NCBI GenBank assembly: GCA_963846855.1
Contig: CAWJXK010000001.1
Coordinates: forward strand, 10,138 to 74,137
Length of the DNA stretch: 64,000 nt
From: CAIWHR01 sp963846855
GTDB lineage: Bacteria; Pseudomonadota; Gammaproteobacteria; Burkholderiales; Casimicrobiaceae
Direction: 5' to 3'
Part shown: piece by piece, positions 26,957-34,843 of the stretch
Numbering within the stretch: position 1 is the stretch's first letter
Layout of the letters: each line of letters begins with the position of its first letter
The notes under the pieces: generated by a model
Database searches by the model: none
The model's input: only the letters and a program-made list of their open reading frames with translations
Told to the model about the DNA's origin: nothing
Made by a program: the position numbers and the translations under genes

Positions 26957-27369
26957 GCGCCGCCGGACCGTCCCGAACGCCTGTGCGAGCAGGGCGAAGC
27001 CAAGGCCCGAAGGGCGCGTCTGCGAGCGCGGGCGGCGACCGACATTCCAGCGACAACGCGAATAATGCATGGGAGCGGAGGTCACGTGAATTGCATGGCC
27101 TCCGCGAGGTTCTGCCGGACTCGCTGTGTCACAGGGTCGGGCCACCACCCGCGCTCGCAGACGCGCCCTTGCGGGCAGGGCTGACGCCACGGCTCGAAGG
27201 GCGCGTTTCCCGCGGGGGCAGCGACTGCAGCGGCACGCAAATTGGCCAGATGAGGCACGCGAAGCGTGGCCTACGCGAGGTGGGATCAATGAGTGCGCCG
27301 AACCAACGCCGTCGCGCCGGCGGCGTTTCGGTCGGCTCGACAACGAGAATGCAGGGAGCCGCACGATGA
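26953..27369 (+). other. Insertion at the mlaE-mlaD junction with a coupled relay reading frame
   Basis: Adjacent mla genes normally touch; here 409 bases separate mlaE from mlaD. An open frame of 138 codons runs across the gap. It starts at 26953 in an ATGA overlap with the mlaE stop and stops at 27367-27369 in an ATGA overlap with the mlaD start. The product (MSAAGPSRTPVRAG then low-complexity Arg/Gly/Ser) resembles no protein I know and is probably not functional; the frame may only keep translation coupled. A perfect 23-bp inverted repeat pairs 27010-27032 with 27148-27170. A 28-bp stretch at 26993-27020 (GAAGCCAAGGCCCGAAGG within it) recurs at 36170-36197. Confidence 0.6.
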
Positions 27370-27833
27370 ATCGCAGCACGATCGACCTCTGGGTCGGCAT
27401 TTTTGTGATGATGGGGATCGGCGGGATTCTCTTTCTCGCGCTCAAGGTCGGCAATCTCGTCTCGGTGGGGGCCGCGCCGGGCTACCGGCTCGAGGCGAAC
27501 TTCGACAACATCGGCGGTCTAAAACTGCGCGCGCCGGTGAAGGCCGCAGGGGTAGTCGTGGGCCGCGTGGAAGCGATCCGATTCGATCCGAAGACCTACC
27601 AGGCGGTCGTCACGATGAAGATCGACGAGGGCACCGAATTCACCGCGGACACGATCGCGTCGATCCTGACGTCGGGACTCCTCGGCGAGGTCTACGTCGG
27701 CCTCGACGCGGGAGGGGACACGAAGATGCTCGCCAACGGGGCTGTCATCAAGAAGACGCAGTCGGCCGTCGTGCTCGAAAAGCTGATCGGGCAGTTCCTG
27801 TTCGACAAGGCCGCGTCAGCAGGCTCCAAATGA
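27366..27833 (+). CDS. mlaD: Phospholipid-binding MCE-domain protein MlaD
   Basis: A 155-residue protein with one N-terminal membrane helix (about residues 9-29, VGIFVMMGIGGILFLALKV) and a single MCE domain (YRLEANFDNIGGLKLRAPVK, then VGRVEAIRFDPKTYQAVV) that forms the periplasmic hexamer. Starts at the ATG at 27366 in front of NRSTIDLWVG, the family-typical N-terminus. Its end overlaps mlaA (ATGA). Confidence 0.95.
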   Translation: MNRSTIDLWVGIFVMMGIGGILFLALKVGNLVSVGAAPGYRLEANFDNIGGLKLRAPVKAAGVVVGRVEAIRFDPKTYQAVVTMKIDEGTEFTADTIASILTSGLLGEVYVGLDAGGDTKMLANGAVIKKTQSAVVLEKLIGQFLFDKAASAGSK

Positions 27834-28555
27834 GTTCGCGCCCGACGCCCATGCGAGCACTGCCGGCCGCCGTGCTGGCGGCGACGCTGTTCCTCGCCGG
27901 CTGCGCCGCCACGCCGTCGAAGGTCGACCCGCTGGAGCCGATGAACCGGGCGATGTTCGAAGTCCACGACGTCGTCGACGGCAATGTCGTGAAGCCGATC
28001 GCCGAGCTCTATGTGCAGGCAGTGCCGAAGCTCGTGCGCACCGGCGTCACCAACGTGTTCAACAACATCGACGATTTCTTCTCGGGCATCAACGGCCTCC
28101 TGCAGGGCAAGACCGAGAAGGCGGGCAACGACTTCGGCCGCGTGCTGCTCAACACGATCTGTGTGCTGGGGCTCTTCGACGTGGCATCGGACCTCGGCAT
28201 TGAACGCGGCAACGAGGACTTCGGCCAGACGTTCGCCGTCTGGGGATTTCCGCAGGGCCCGTACCTCTTCGTCCCGCTGTTCGGCCCGACGACGGTGCGC
28301 GACGGCACTGGCGTGCTGGTCCGCGTCTACGCGGGACCGGTCGGCTTCATCCCGTATGTTCCGCTGCGCAATTCGATCTACGGGCTGGGCTATGTGGACC
28401 TGCGGGCGCAGGCGCTCGACGCCGGCGAAGTCGTGAAGACGGGTGCGCTCGACCGATATCTTTTCATCCGCAACGCCTACCTGCAGCGGCGGCGGTATCT
28501 CGTTTTCGACGGCAATCCGCCGCCGGCGATCGAAGAACTGGAGGAGCCTGAATGA
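27830..28555 (+). CDS. mlaA: Outer-membrane lipoprotein MlaA (VacJ)
   Basis: A 241-residue VacJ-family lipoprotein that removes phospholipids from the outer leaflet. The signal ends in the lipobox LAGC (Cys near residue 25). The mature protein shows VDPLEPMNRAMFEVHDVVD, FFSGINGLLQGK, DLGIERGNEDFGQTFAVWG and GPYLFVPLFGPTTVRDGTG in family order. Being inside the mla operon next to mlaD and mlaC is the common betaproteobacterial layout. Its ATGA stop context overlaps what was probably the original mlaC start. Confidence 0.95.
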   Translation: MSSRPTPMRALPAAVLAATLFLAGCAATPSKVDPLEPMNRAMFEVHDVVDGNVVKPIAELYVQAVPKLVRTGVTNVFNNIDDFFSGINGLLQGKTEKAGNDFGRVLLNTICVLGLFDVASDLGIERGNEDFGQTFAVWGFPQGPYLFVPLFGPTTVRDGTGVLVRVYAGPVGFIPYVPLRNSIYGLGYVDLRAQALDAGEVVKTGALDRYLFIRNAYLQRRRYLVFDGNPPPAIEELEEPE

Positions 28556-28557
28556 AG

Positions 28558-28915
28558 GGAATCTCTGAACAAGCCCCGCACGGTTGCGACGGGGAGTTTT
28601 CGGGATGGGATGCCTCAGTTGCCAAATGAGGCGAGGCGAAGCTAATGGCCGGCCCCCTTAGCGAGCCTCGCGGAACGAACGTTCCAGTGAAGGCTAACGT
28701 GAGCAGCGCGAACGTTAAGCCGCGAAGCGGCGGCCGGAACTACAAAGCAGACCGCCCGAAAAACCCCGTCCCTTCGCGCGGCTGCTGCCAAATGCGGCGC
28801 CTGCTTTGCCGCGCTCCTCGGCATCGTAGTGTGGACTACGACCTTCGTCGCGCGTCGCGCATGCATCCGCATTTGGCGTTGCAGCGCAACCGCGCGGGAC
28901 TTGTTCAGAGGTTCC
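28558..28915 (-). mobile_element. MITE-like element, copy B, inserted at the start of mlaC
   Basis: A 358-bp copy, in inverse orientation, of the element at 22840-23150. Its plus-strand left end GGAATCTCTGAACAAGCCCC and the complement of its right end GGAACCTCTGAACAAGTCCC match in 18 of 20 positions, so the terminal repeats are better kept than in copy A. It shares the palindrome GCCTCA-N9-TGAGGC (28612-28632) and the TCGTAGT/ACTACGA hairpin (28824-28841). It carries about 70 bases (near 28676-28752) that copy A lacks. It begins 2 bases after the mlaA stop and ends inside the present mlaC frame. Confidence 0.85.
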
Positions 28916-29535
28916 TTAAAGCTATCGCGCGGCCGGTCGTGTTCGCCGCAATCTCGCTGGCAGCGCTGGTGGCGGTGCCCGCATTCGCGCAGGAAGCGCC
29001 GGACGCGATGGTGAAGCGCGTATCGCAGGACACGCTGGCGACTATCCGCTCGGACCCGCTCGTTCAGTCCGGCGATTCTGCGCACATTCGCGATCTGATC
29101 GAGGTCAAGCTCGTCCCGCATTTCGACTTCACACGGATGACGGCGCTGGCAATGGGACGCAACTGGCGCAATGCGACGCCGGAGCAGCAGAAGCAGCTCG
29201 CCGACCAGTTCCGCGCGCTCCTCGTGCGCACCTACGCCGGCGCGCTCAACCAGTACCGCAGCGAGACGATCGACTACAAGCCGTTCAGGATGAAGCCTGA
29301 CGACACCGAGGTCACGGTCCGCACGCAGGTGACCAAGACGAGTGGACAGCCGGTGCAGATCGACTACTCGCTCGAAAAGACGCCCGAGGGCTGGAAGGCC
29401 TACGACGTGATCGTCGCGGGCGTGAGCCTCGTCACCAACTATCGCGACGAATTCAACGCGCAGATCAAGAATGGCGGCATCGACGGCCTCATCAAGACGC
29501 TCGCCGACCGCAACAAGGGAACGCCCGCGAAATGA
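28861..29535 (+). CDS. mlaC: Periplasmic phospholipid-binding protein MlaC
   Basis: A toluene-tolerance Ttg2/MlaC family protein that shuttles lipids between MlaA and MlaD. The mature part (DAMVKRVSQDTLATIRSDP, LVPHFDFTRMTALAMGRNW, LVRTYAGALNQY, VIVAGVSLVTNYRDEFN) is complete. The only ATG in frame before the signal peptide is at 28861, inside mobile element copy B, so the first 18 codons are element sequence; they are followed by LKAIARPVVFAAISLAALVA and PAFAQ. Removing the element would join the ATGAAG at 28552 to CTTAAAGCT and give MKLKAIARP, a normal signal peptide start. A GTG at 28939 is possible but lacks basic residues. Overlaps mlaB by 4 bases. Confidence 0.88.
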   Translation: MHPHLALQRNRAGLVQRFLKAIARPVVFAAISLAALVAVPAFAQEAPDAMVKRVSQDTLATIRSDPLVQSGDSAHIRDLIEVKLVPHFDFTRMTALAMGRNWRNATPEQQKQLADQFRALLVRTYAGALNQYRSETIDYKPFRMKPDDTEVTVRTQVTKTSGQPVQIDYSLEKTPEGWKAYDVIVAGVSLVTNYRDEFNAQIKNGGIDGLIKTLADRNKGTPAK

Positions 29536-29855
29536 TGCTGGAATGCGCACCGGGCTCGGGCGGAACGGGCCGCTTCGTCGCCGCGGAGGATGGCCGGCGC
29601 TGGACGTTCGCCGGCGTCCTCACCGTCGCCGACGCGGGGCCGGCGCTCGAGGCGGCGCGCGAGCTCCCTCTGCCCTCCGACGGTGTGGTCGACTGCGCCG
29701 GCATCGAAGCCGTCGATTCCACCGCGGTCGCCGTGCTGGTCGCGCTGAAGCGGCGTGCCGCGCAGGAGCAGAAGCCGCTCCGGTACACCAACGTTCCCGC
29801 GGCGCTGCGCGACCTGGGCGAGCTCTATGGCGTTTCGGAGATGCTCGCCGACTAG
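29532..29855 (+). CDS. mlaB: STAS-domain protein MlaB
   Basis: A 107-residue STAS protein that stabilises and regulates MlaF. The domain is complete: WTFAGVLTVADAG near residue 25, VVDCAGIEAVDSTAVAVLVA near 53 (with the conserved Asp-Ser-Thr), and YTNVPAALRDLGELYGV near 83. Its ATG overlaps the mlaC stop, and its TAG stop is the first base pair group of the inverted-repeat element at 29854. Confidence 0.92.
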   Translation: MMLECAPGSGGTGRFVAAEDGRRWTFAGVLTVADAGPALEAARELPLPSDGVVDCAGIEAVDSTAVAVLVALKRRAAQEQKPLRYTNVPAALRDLGELYGVSEMLAD

Positions 29856-29997
29856 AACCTATCTCAAAATAGGCTGCGCGGCCCGACTGCTTTGTCGTGT
29901 CCTCGCTCGCCCCTCGCTGTACGTGCCTGTACTATCTCGGGGCTCGCTGCGGGCCTTCGCGCATTCGGGCCGCTCGCCCCATTTTGAAATAGGTTCT
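29854..29997. mobile_element. Short inverted-repeat element, copy C
   Basis: A 144-bp element bounded by AGAACCTATCTCAAAAT (29854-29870) and its inverted match ending at 29997 (16 of 17 positions). The left end begins inside the TAG stop of mlaB. The interior holds TCCTCGCTCGCCCCTCGCTG, then GTAC-N6-GTAC at 29919-29932, then CTCGCTGCGGGCC; the same core is present at 53284-53449. No coding capacity beyond read-through of neighbouring frames. Confidence 0.75.
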
Positions 29998-30072
29998 GGC
30001 CTTATCGATCCGCGGCGCGGCGAATGCCTCCCAACCGTTCCCACTCATGCCGCCGCCGTCGAAGTCGTCAAC

Positions 30073-30951
30073 GTGATGCGCCGCTTCGGCAGCGTGCGAG
30101 CGCTCGCCGGGGTGAGCCTCGCGGTCGAGGAGGGCGAATTCTTCGGCCTGCTCGGGCCCAACGGCGCCGGCAAGACCACGCTCATCTCGATCCTGGCCGG
30201 GTTGACGCGCGCCGACAGCGGCTCCGCACGCATCCTCGGCCACGACGTGATCGCCGATTACCGCGCGGCGCGGCGGCTCCTGGGCGTGGTGCCGCAGGAG
30301 CTCGTGTTCGATCCGTTCTTCTCGGTGCGCGAAACGCTGAAGATCCAGTCGGGCTATTTCGGCATCCGCGACAACGGCGCCTGGATCGACGAGATCCTGC
30401 ACCACCTCGACCTCACGTCGAAGGCCGACGCCAACATGCGCTCGCTGTCGGGCGGGATGAAGCGCCGGGTCCTGGTCGGACAGGCGCTCGTGCACAAGCC
30501 GCCGGTGATCGTCCTCGACGAGCCGACCGCCGGCGTCGACGTCGAGCTGCGCCAGAGCCTCTGGGGCTTCATCCGCAAGCTGAATCGCGACGGGCACACG
30601 ATCATCCTGACCACACACTATCTCGAGGAGGCCGAGGCGCTGTGCGGGCGCATCGCGATGCTGAAGGCGGGCGCGCTGGTCGCGCTCGACACCAAGCAGA
30701 ACCTGCTGTCGCAGGTCGAAGGGCTGACGGTGCGCCTCGTTGCCGCGCGCGTCCCCGCGGCATGGCAGGCGCGCGTCCGTCGGCAGGATCATCGGATTTT
30801 CGAAATCGGCCTCACGCGCTACGCCGAGCTCGAGGACCTTCTCGCCGCGCTGCGCGCCGAAGGCATCGCCATCGACGAGCTCGCACTTCAGGAGACCGAC
30901 CTCGAGCACGTCTTCCTGCGCATCATGGGCGCGGTGGAGCGCGTGCCATGA
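30073..30951 (+). CDS. ABC transporter ATP-binding protein, YadG type
   Basis: An ABC-2 ATPase for export. Walker A LLGPNGAGKTTLISIL, the Q-loop GVVPQELVFDP, signature MRSLSGGMKRRVLVGQALV, Walker B VIVLDEPTAGVDVEL and the H-loop TTHYLEEAEALC are all intact. The start is unclear: the first strand (VEVVNVMRRFGSVRAL) has no ATG, GTG or TTG in front of it until the GTG at 29923 inside the element 29854-29997. The GTG at 30073 used here cuts the first strand short. The insertion probably removed the original start. Overlaps the permease gene by 4 bases. Confidence 0.82.
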   Translation: MMRRFGSVRALAGVSLAVEEGEFFGLLGPNGAGKTTLISILAGLTRADSGSARILGHDVIADYRAARRLLGVVPQELVFDPFFSVRETLKIQSGYFGIRDNGAWIDEILHHLDLTSKADANMRSLSGGMKRRVLVGQALVHKPPVIVLDEPTAGVDVELRQSLWGFIRKLNRDGHTIILTTHYLEEAEALCGRIAMLKAGALVALDTKQNLLSQVEGLTVRLVAARVPAAWQARVRRQDHRIFEIGLTRYAELEDLLAALRAEGIAIDELALQETDLEHVFLRIMGAVERVP

Positions 30952-31721
30952 TGCGGGGCGCGGGCTGGCCCACGCTCCTCTACAAGGAGCTGCTGCGCTT
31001 CTGGAAGGTGTCGTTCCAGACGATCGCTGCGCCCGTCGCCAACTCGCTTCTCTACCTGCTCATCTTTTCGCACGTGCTGGAATCGCGGATCACGGTGTTC
31101 GACGGCCAGGTTGGCTACACGGCCTTCCTGATTCCCGGGCTCGTGATGATGGCGGTGCTGCAGAACGCATTCGCCAACAGCTCGTCGTCGCTCATCCAGT
31201 CGAAGATCACCGGCAATCTCATCTTCGTGCTGCTGCCGCCGCTTTCGCCGGCCGACCTGTTCATCGCCTACGTGCTGGGGGCGATGGTGCGCGGCATCGT
31301 GGTCGGCCTGGGCGTGTTCGCGGTCACGCTCTTCTTCCTGCCGGCGCTGGCCGCGCTGCCGCATCCGCTGTGGGCGCTGGGGTTCGCGCTGCTCGGCAGC
31401 GCGATCCTGGGGACGATGGGCATCATCGCCGGCATCTGGGCGGAGAAATTCGACCAGCTCGCGGGCTTCCAGAATTTCGTCATCATGCCGCTCACTTTCC
31501 TCTCGGGCGTGTTCTACTCGATTCACTCGCTGCCGCCGTTCTGGCAGTCGCTGTCCCGGTTCAATCCGTTCTTCTATATGATCGACGGCTTCCGCTATGG
31601 CTTCTTCGGCCTCTCGGACGTGGAGCCGGCGATCTCGCTCGCAATCGTCGCCACCTGCTGCGTCGCGCTCGCGGCGCTCACACTCGCGCTGCTGGCGAGC
31701 GGCTGGAAGCTGCGGCGCTGA
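30948..31721 (+). CDS. ABC-2 type transporter permease, YadH type
   Basis: A 257-residue ABC-2 permease with six hydrophobic segments (for example VANSLLYLLIFSHVL, AYVLGAMVRGIVVGLGVFAV, FVIMPLTFLSGVFYSI). The LTFLSGVFYSIHSLPPFWQ and NPFFYMIDGFRYGFFG stretches mark the YadH/NodJ group. It pairs with the preceding ATPase. The substrate is unknown; conserved linkage to mla, ibaG and murA suggests an envelope role. Start is the first of two adjacent ATGs. Confidence 0.9.
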   Translation: MMRGAGWPTLLYKELLRFWKVSFQTIAAPVANSLLYLLIFSHVLESRITVFDGQVGYTAFLIPGLVMMAVLQNAFANSSSSLIQSKITGNLIFVLLPPLSPADLFIAYVLGAMVRGIVVGLGVFAVTLFFLPALAALPHPLWALGFALLGSAILGTMGIIAGIWAEKFDQLAGFQNFVIMPLTFLSGVFYSIHSLPPFWQSLSRFNPFFYMIDGFRYGFFGLSDVEPAISLAIVATCCVALAALTLALLASGWKLRR

Positions 31722-31750
31722 CGAGCACCGTAATAACCGACGGAACCGCC

Positions 31751-31996
31751 ATGGTCACGCCAGAATCGATCGAAAAGCAGATTGCCGCCAGCATTCCCTG
31801 CGCGCACATCGCCGTTCGCGGCGACGGCCACCACTGGGAAGCCGTCATCGTGAGCACCGCCTTCGACGGGCTCTCGAGGGTCCGCGCGCACCAGCTCGTC
31901 TATGCCGCGCTGGGCGACCGGATGCGCGAGGAGATCCACGCGCTGTCGATGACGACGCTGACGCCCGCCCAATGGCAGGCGGCGCGCGGCGCCTGA
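31751..31996 (+). CDS. ibaG: BolA/IbaG family protein
   Basis: An 81-residue BolA-like protein. HWEAVIVSTAFDGLSRVRAH and the HQLVYAALGDRM segment are the family core. IbaG-type proteins bind [2Fe-2S] clusters with monothiol glutaredoxins and are often linked to mla and murA as here. The murA ATG follows its stop within 2 bases. Confidence 0.9.
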   Translation: MVTPESIEKQIAASIPCAHIAVRGDGHHWEAVIVSTAFDGLSRVRAHQLVYAALGDRMREEIHALSMTTLTPAQWQAARGA

Positions 31997-31997
31997 C

Positions 31998-33251
31998 ATG
32001 GACAAGCTGCTGATCGAAGGCGGACGGCCGCTCCACGGCGAGGTCCGCGTCTCGGGCGCGAAGAACGCCGCGCTTCCGATCCTGTGCGCCGGCCTCCTGA
32101 CGGCCGAGCCGCTCATTTTGCGCAACGTCCCTCGGCTCAACGACATCCGGACGATGCAGTCGCTGCTGGCGCAAATGGGGGTCCGCTGCGAGGTGGGCGA
32201 CGACGCGACGGTTGCGCTCGACGCAGCGCGCATCGACTGGCCGCTCGCGCCCTATGAGCTCGTGAAGACGATGCGCGCGTCGATCCTCGCGCTCGGACCG
32301 CTGCTAGCACGCTGCGGCGAGGCGCGCGTCTCGCTGCCGGGCGGCTGCGCGATTGGCCTCCGACCGGTCGACCAGCACGTGAAGGGGCTGACGGCGATGG
32401 GCGCCGAGATCGACCTCGAGCACGGGTACATTAACGCACGCGCGAGGCGGCTCATCGGGACGCGCTTCGTGTTCGACGTCGTGACGGTGACGGGAACCGA
32501 GAACCTGCTGATGGCGGCCACGCTCGCGCAGGGCACGACGACGCTCGAGAACGCGGCGCGCGAGCCCGAGATCGTCGACCTCGCACGCTGTCTCACGGCA
32601 ATGGGGGCGCGCATCGACGGCGCGGGCACCGATCGCATCGTCATCGAGGGTGTCACGCACCTCGGAGGCGCGACCCACACGATCATGCCCGACCGGATCG
32701 AGACGGGAACGTTCCTCGCCGCGGTCGCCGCGGCGGGCGGCAAGGCGACGCTCACCGGCACGCAGGCCGATGCGCTCGACTCGGTGCTGGAGAAGCTGCG
32801 CGAAGCCGGCGCCGCGATCGAGGTGACGGCGGACACGATCCGCATCGCCCGTCACGAGCCGCTGCGCGCGTTCGCGCTGCGCACGGCGCCGTATCCCGCG
32901 TTTCCGACGGACATGCAGGCGCAGATGATGGCGCTCGCGGCGTGCGCGACGGGAGCCTCGACGATCACCGAGACCATCTTCGAGAACCGGATGATGCACG
33001 TGCAGGAGCTGGTCCGCCTCGGCGCCGACATCGAAGTCGAAGGCAGCACCGCCATCGTCCGCGGCGTGCCCAAGCTCGCCGGCGCGAACGTGATGGCGAC
33101 CGATCTGCGTGCCTCTGCGTGCCTCGTGATCGCGGGGCTCGTCGCGGAGGGCGACACGACGATCGACCGCATCTACCACCTCGATCGCGGCTACGAGCGC
33201 ATCGAGGCGAAGCTCTCCGCCCTGGGGGCGCAGATCCGCCGCGTGGCATGA
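31998..33251 (+). CDS. murA: UDP-N-acetylglucosamine 1-carboxyvinyltransferase
   Basis: A 417-residue enzyme that transfers enolpyruvate to UDP-GlcNAc, the first committed step of peptidoglycan synthesis. GAKNAALPIL near residue 21 and the active-site loop LPGGCAIGLRPVDQH near 114, with its catalytic Cys (the fosfomycin target), are intact. The RVSGAKNAAL and FPTDMQAQMMALA motifs are typical. It overlaps queF (ATGA). Confidence 0.96.
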   Translation: MDKLLIEGGRPLHGEVRVSGAKNAALPILCAGLLTAEPLILRNVPRLNDIRTMQSLLAQMGVRCEVGDDATVALDAARIDWPLAPYELVKTMRASILALGPLLARCGEARVSLPGGCAIGLRPVDQHVKGLTAMGAEIDLEHGYINARARRLIGTRFVFDVVTVTGTENLLMAATLAQGTTTLENAAREPEIVDLARCLTAMGARIDGAGTDRIVIEGVTHLGGATHTIMPDRIETGTFLAAVAAAGGKATLTGTQADALDSVLEKLREAGAAIEVTADTIRIARHEPLRAFALRTAPYPAFPTDMQAQMMALAACATGASTITETIFENRMMHVQELVRLGADIEVEGSTAIVRGVPKLAGANVMATDLRASACLVIAGLVAEGDTTIDRIYHLDRGYERIEAKLSALGAQIRRVA

Positions 33252-34069
33252 CCGACCTCCGCGCCTCGCCGCTCGGCCGCGCGACGGTTTACGCGGACAC
33301 CTACGATGCCGGGCTCCTGTTTGCGGTCGAGCGCGCGCCGCTTCGCGACGGGCTGGGGTTCGGGGCGACGCTGCCGTTCCGCGGTGCCGACCTCTGGACC
33401 GCGTACGAAGTGTCGTGGCTCGATCCGCACGGCAAGCCGCACGTCGGTGTCGCGACGTTCGCGGTTCCGGCGCATTCCCCTCGCATCGTCGAATCTAAGT
33501 CCGTGAAGCTCTACCTCACAGCGCTCAACCAGTCCAAATTTGCGTCGCACGACGCCGTGGCGACAACGCTCGCGCGCGACCTGTCGGTCGCCACCGGCGC
33601 GGCGGTGGACGCCTTGCTTGACGCGCCGGAGGCCTTCGCAGCGCGCGGACGGGAGGAGCTCTCCGGCGAGTGCCTCGATGCATTGCCGCTGGCGGTCGAC
33701 ACGTTCGCGCCGGAGCCCGATGCCCTCACGGCCGCAGGCGCCGTCATCGACAAGACGTGGATGACGCGATTGTTTCGCTCGGTGTGTCCCGTCACGGGCC
33801 AGCCTGACTACGCGAGCGTGCAGATCCGCTACCGCGGTCCGGCGATCGATCCCGCGGGCCTGCTGCGCTACCTCGTGTCGTTCCGGCGCCATCCGGGCTT
33901 CCACGAGCACTGCGTCGAGCGGATCTTCGCCGACGTCCTGCAGCGTTGCCGGCCAGAATCGCTGGCGGTCTATGCGCGCTTCACGCGCCGCGGCGGCGTC
34001 GACATCAATCCGTTCCGTACGAGCGGCGACGAGCCGGCGCCGGCGAACGTTCCCACCGCGCAACAGTAG
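33248..34069 (+). CDS. queF: NADPH-dependent 7-cyano-7-deazaguanine reductase, long form
   Basis: A 273-residue two-domain QueF that reduces preQ0 to preQ1 for queuosine in tRNA. The QueF motif VESKSVKLYLTALNQSKF near residue 81 (substrate-binding Glu) and the catalytic Cys in SVCPVTGQPDYAS near 181 are present, with RRGGVDINPFR near the C-terminus. Overlap with the murA stop shows co-transcription, although the two pathways are unrelated. Confidence 0.94.
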   Translation: MTDLRASPLGRATVYADTYDAGLLFAVERAPLRDGLGFGATLPFRGADLWTAYEVSWLDPHGKPHVGVATFAVPAHSPRIVESKSVKLYLTALNQSKFASHDAVATTLARDLSVATGAAVDALLDAPEAFAARGREELSGECLDALPLAVDTFAPEPDALTAAGAVIDKTWMTRLFRSVCPVTGQPDYASVQIRYRGPAIDPAGLLRYLVSFRRHPGFHEHCVERIFADVLQRCRPESLAVYARFTRRGGVDINPFRTSGDEPAPANVPTAQQ

Positions 34070-34170
34070 ACGGCCCTCGACTGCGTAGCCGCGATCGTTC
34101 CGGCAAAGGCCAGCCGCACCCCGTCCGGTAGAATAAAGCCTTCGCTGCAACGCCATTCGCGCAGGCTTCC

Positions 34171-34830
34171 GTGACCACGCTGACCCTCGCGCTCTCCAAG
34201 GGGCGCATCTTCGACGAGACGCTGCCGCTGCTCGCCACCGCCGGCATCGTGCCTGCCGAGGATCCCGACACGTCGCGGCGCCTCATCATCGCGACCAACC
34301 GGCCGGGTGTGGCGCTCCTCATCGTGCGCGCGACCGACGTGCCCACCTATGTGCAGCACGGTGCCGCGGACCTCGGCGTCGCCGGCAAAGACATCCTGCT
34401 GGAGCAGGGTGGCGAAGGGCTGTATCAACCGCTCGACCTCGAGATCGCACGCTGCCGGCTCGTCGTCGCGACGCGACGCGGCTACGACTGGGCCGGCACG
34501 GTCCAGCGCGGGGCACGCATTCGGGTCGCGACCAAGTACGTGCGGACGGCGCGCGAGCATTTTGCCGCGAAGGGTATGCACACCGACCTCATCAAGCTCT
34601 ACGGCTCGATGGAGCTCGCCCCGCTGACCGGCCTCGCCGACGCGATCGTCGATCTTGTCTCCAGCGGCAACACGCTGAAAGCGAACGATCTCGTCGTCGT
34701 CGAGGAGATCATGCCGATCAGCGCGCGGCTCGTCGTCAATCCCGCGGCGCTCAAGCTGAAGCGCGACGTGGTCCAGCCGCTGCTCGACGCGATGGCCGCG
34801 GCGGTCAATGCACGGCATGCGGAGAAGTGA
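34171..34830 (+). CDS. hisG: ATP phosphoribosyltransferase, short form
   Basis: A 219-residue HisG-S that starts histidine synthesis from ATP and PRPP. GAADLGVAGKDILLE near residue 69, KYVRTAREHFAAKG near 122 and the PRPP loop TGLADAIVDLVSSGNTL near 152 are clear. The short form lacks the C-terminal regulatory domain and needs the HisZ partner, which is not in this window. The start is the GTG at 34171; a TAGAAT box at 34129-34134 may be part of the his promoter but lacks a good -35. Confidence 0.94.
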   Translation: MTTLTLALSKGRIFDETLPLLATAGIVPAEDPDTSRRLIIATNRPGVALLIVRATDVPTYVQHGAADLGVAGKDILLEQGGEGLYQPLDLEIARCRLVVATRRGYDWAGTVQRGARIRVATKYVRTAREHFAAKGMHTDLIKLYGSMELAPLTGLADAIVDLVSSGNTLKANDLVVVEEIMPISARLVVNPAALKLKRDVVQPLLDAMAAAVNARHAEK

Positions 34831-34843
34831 CGGAGACGCGCCG

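Noticed and set aside
34070..34170. preQ1 riboswitch or his leader attenuator near queF-hisG
   Set aside because: The 100-base gap lacks a run of His codons and any convincing riboswitch core, and queF is coupled to murA.
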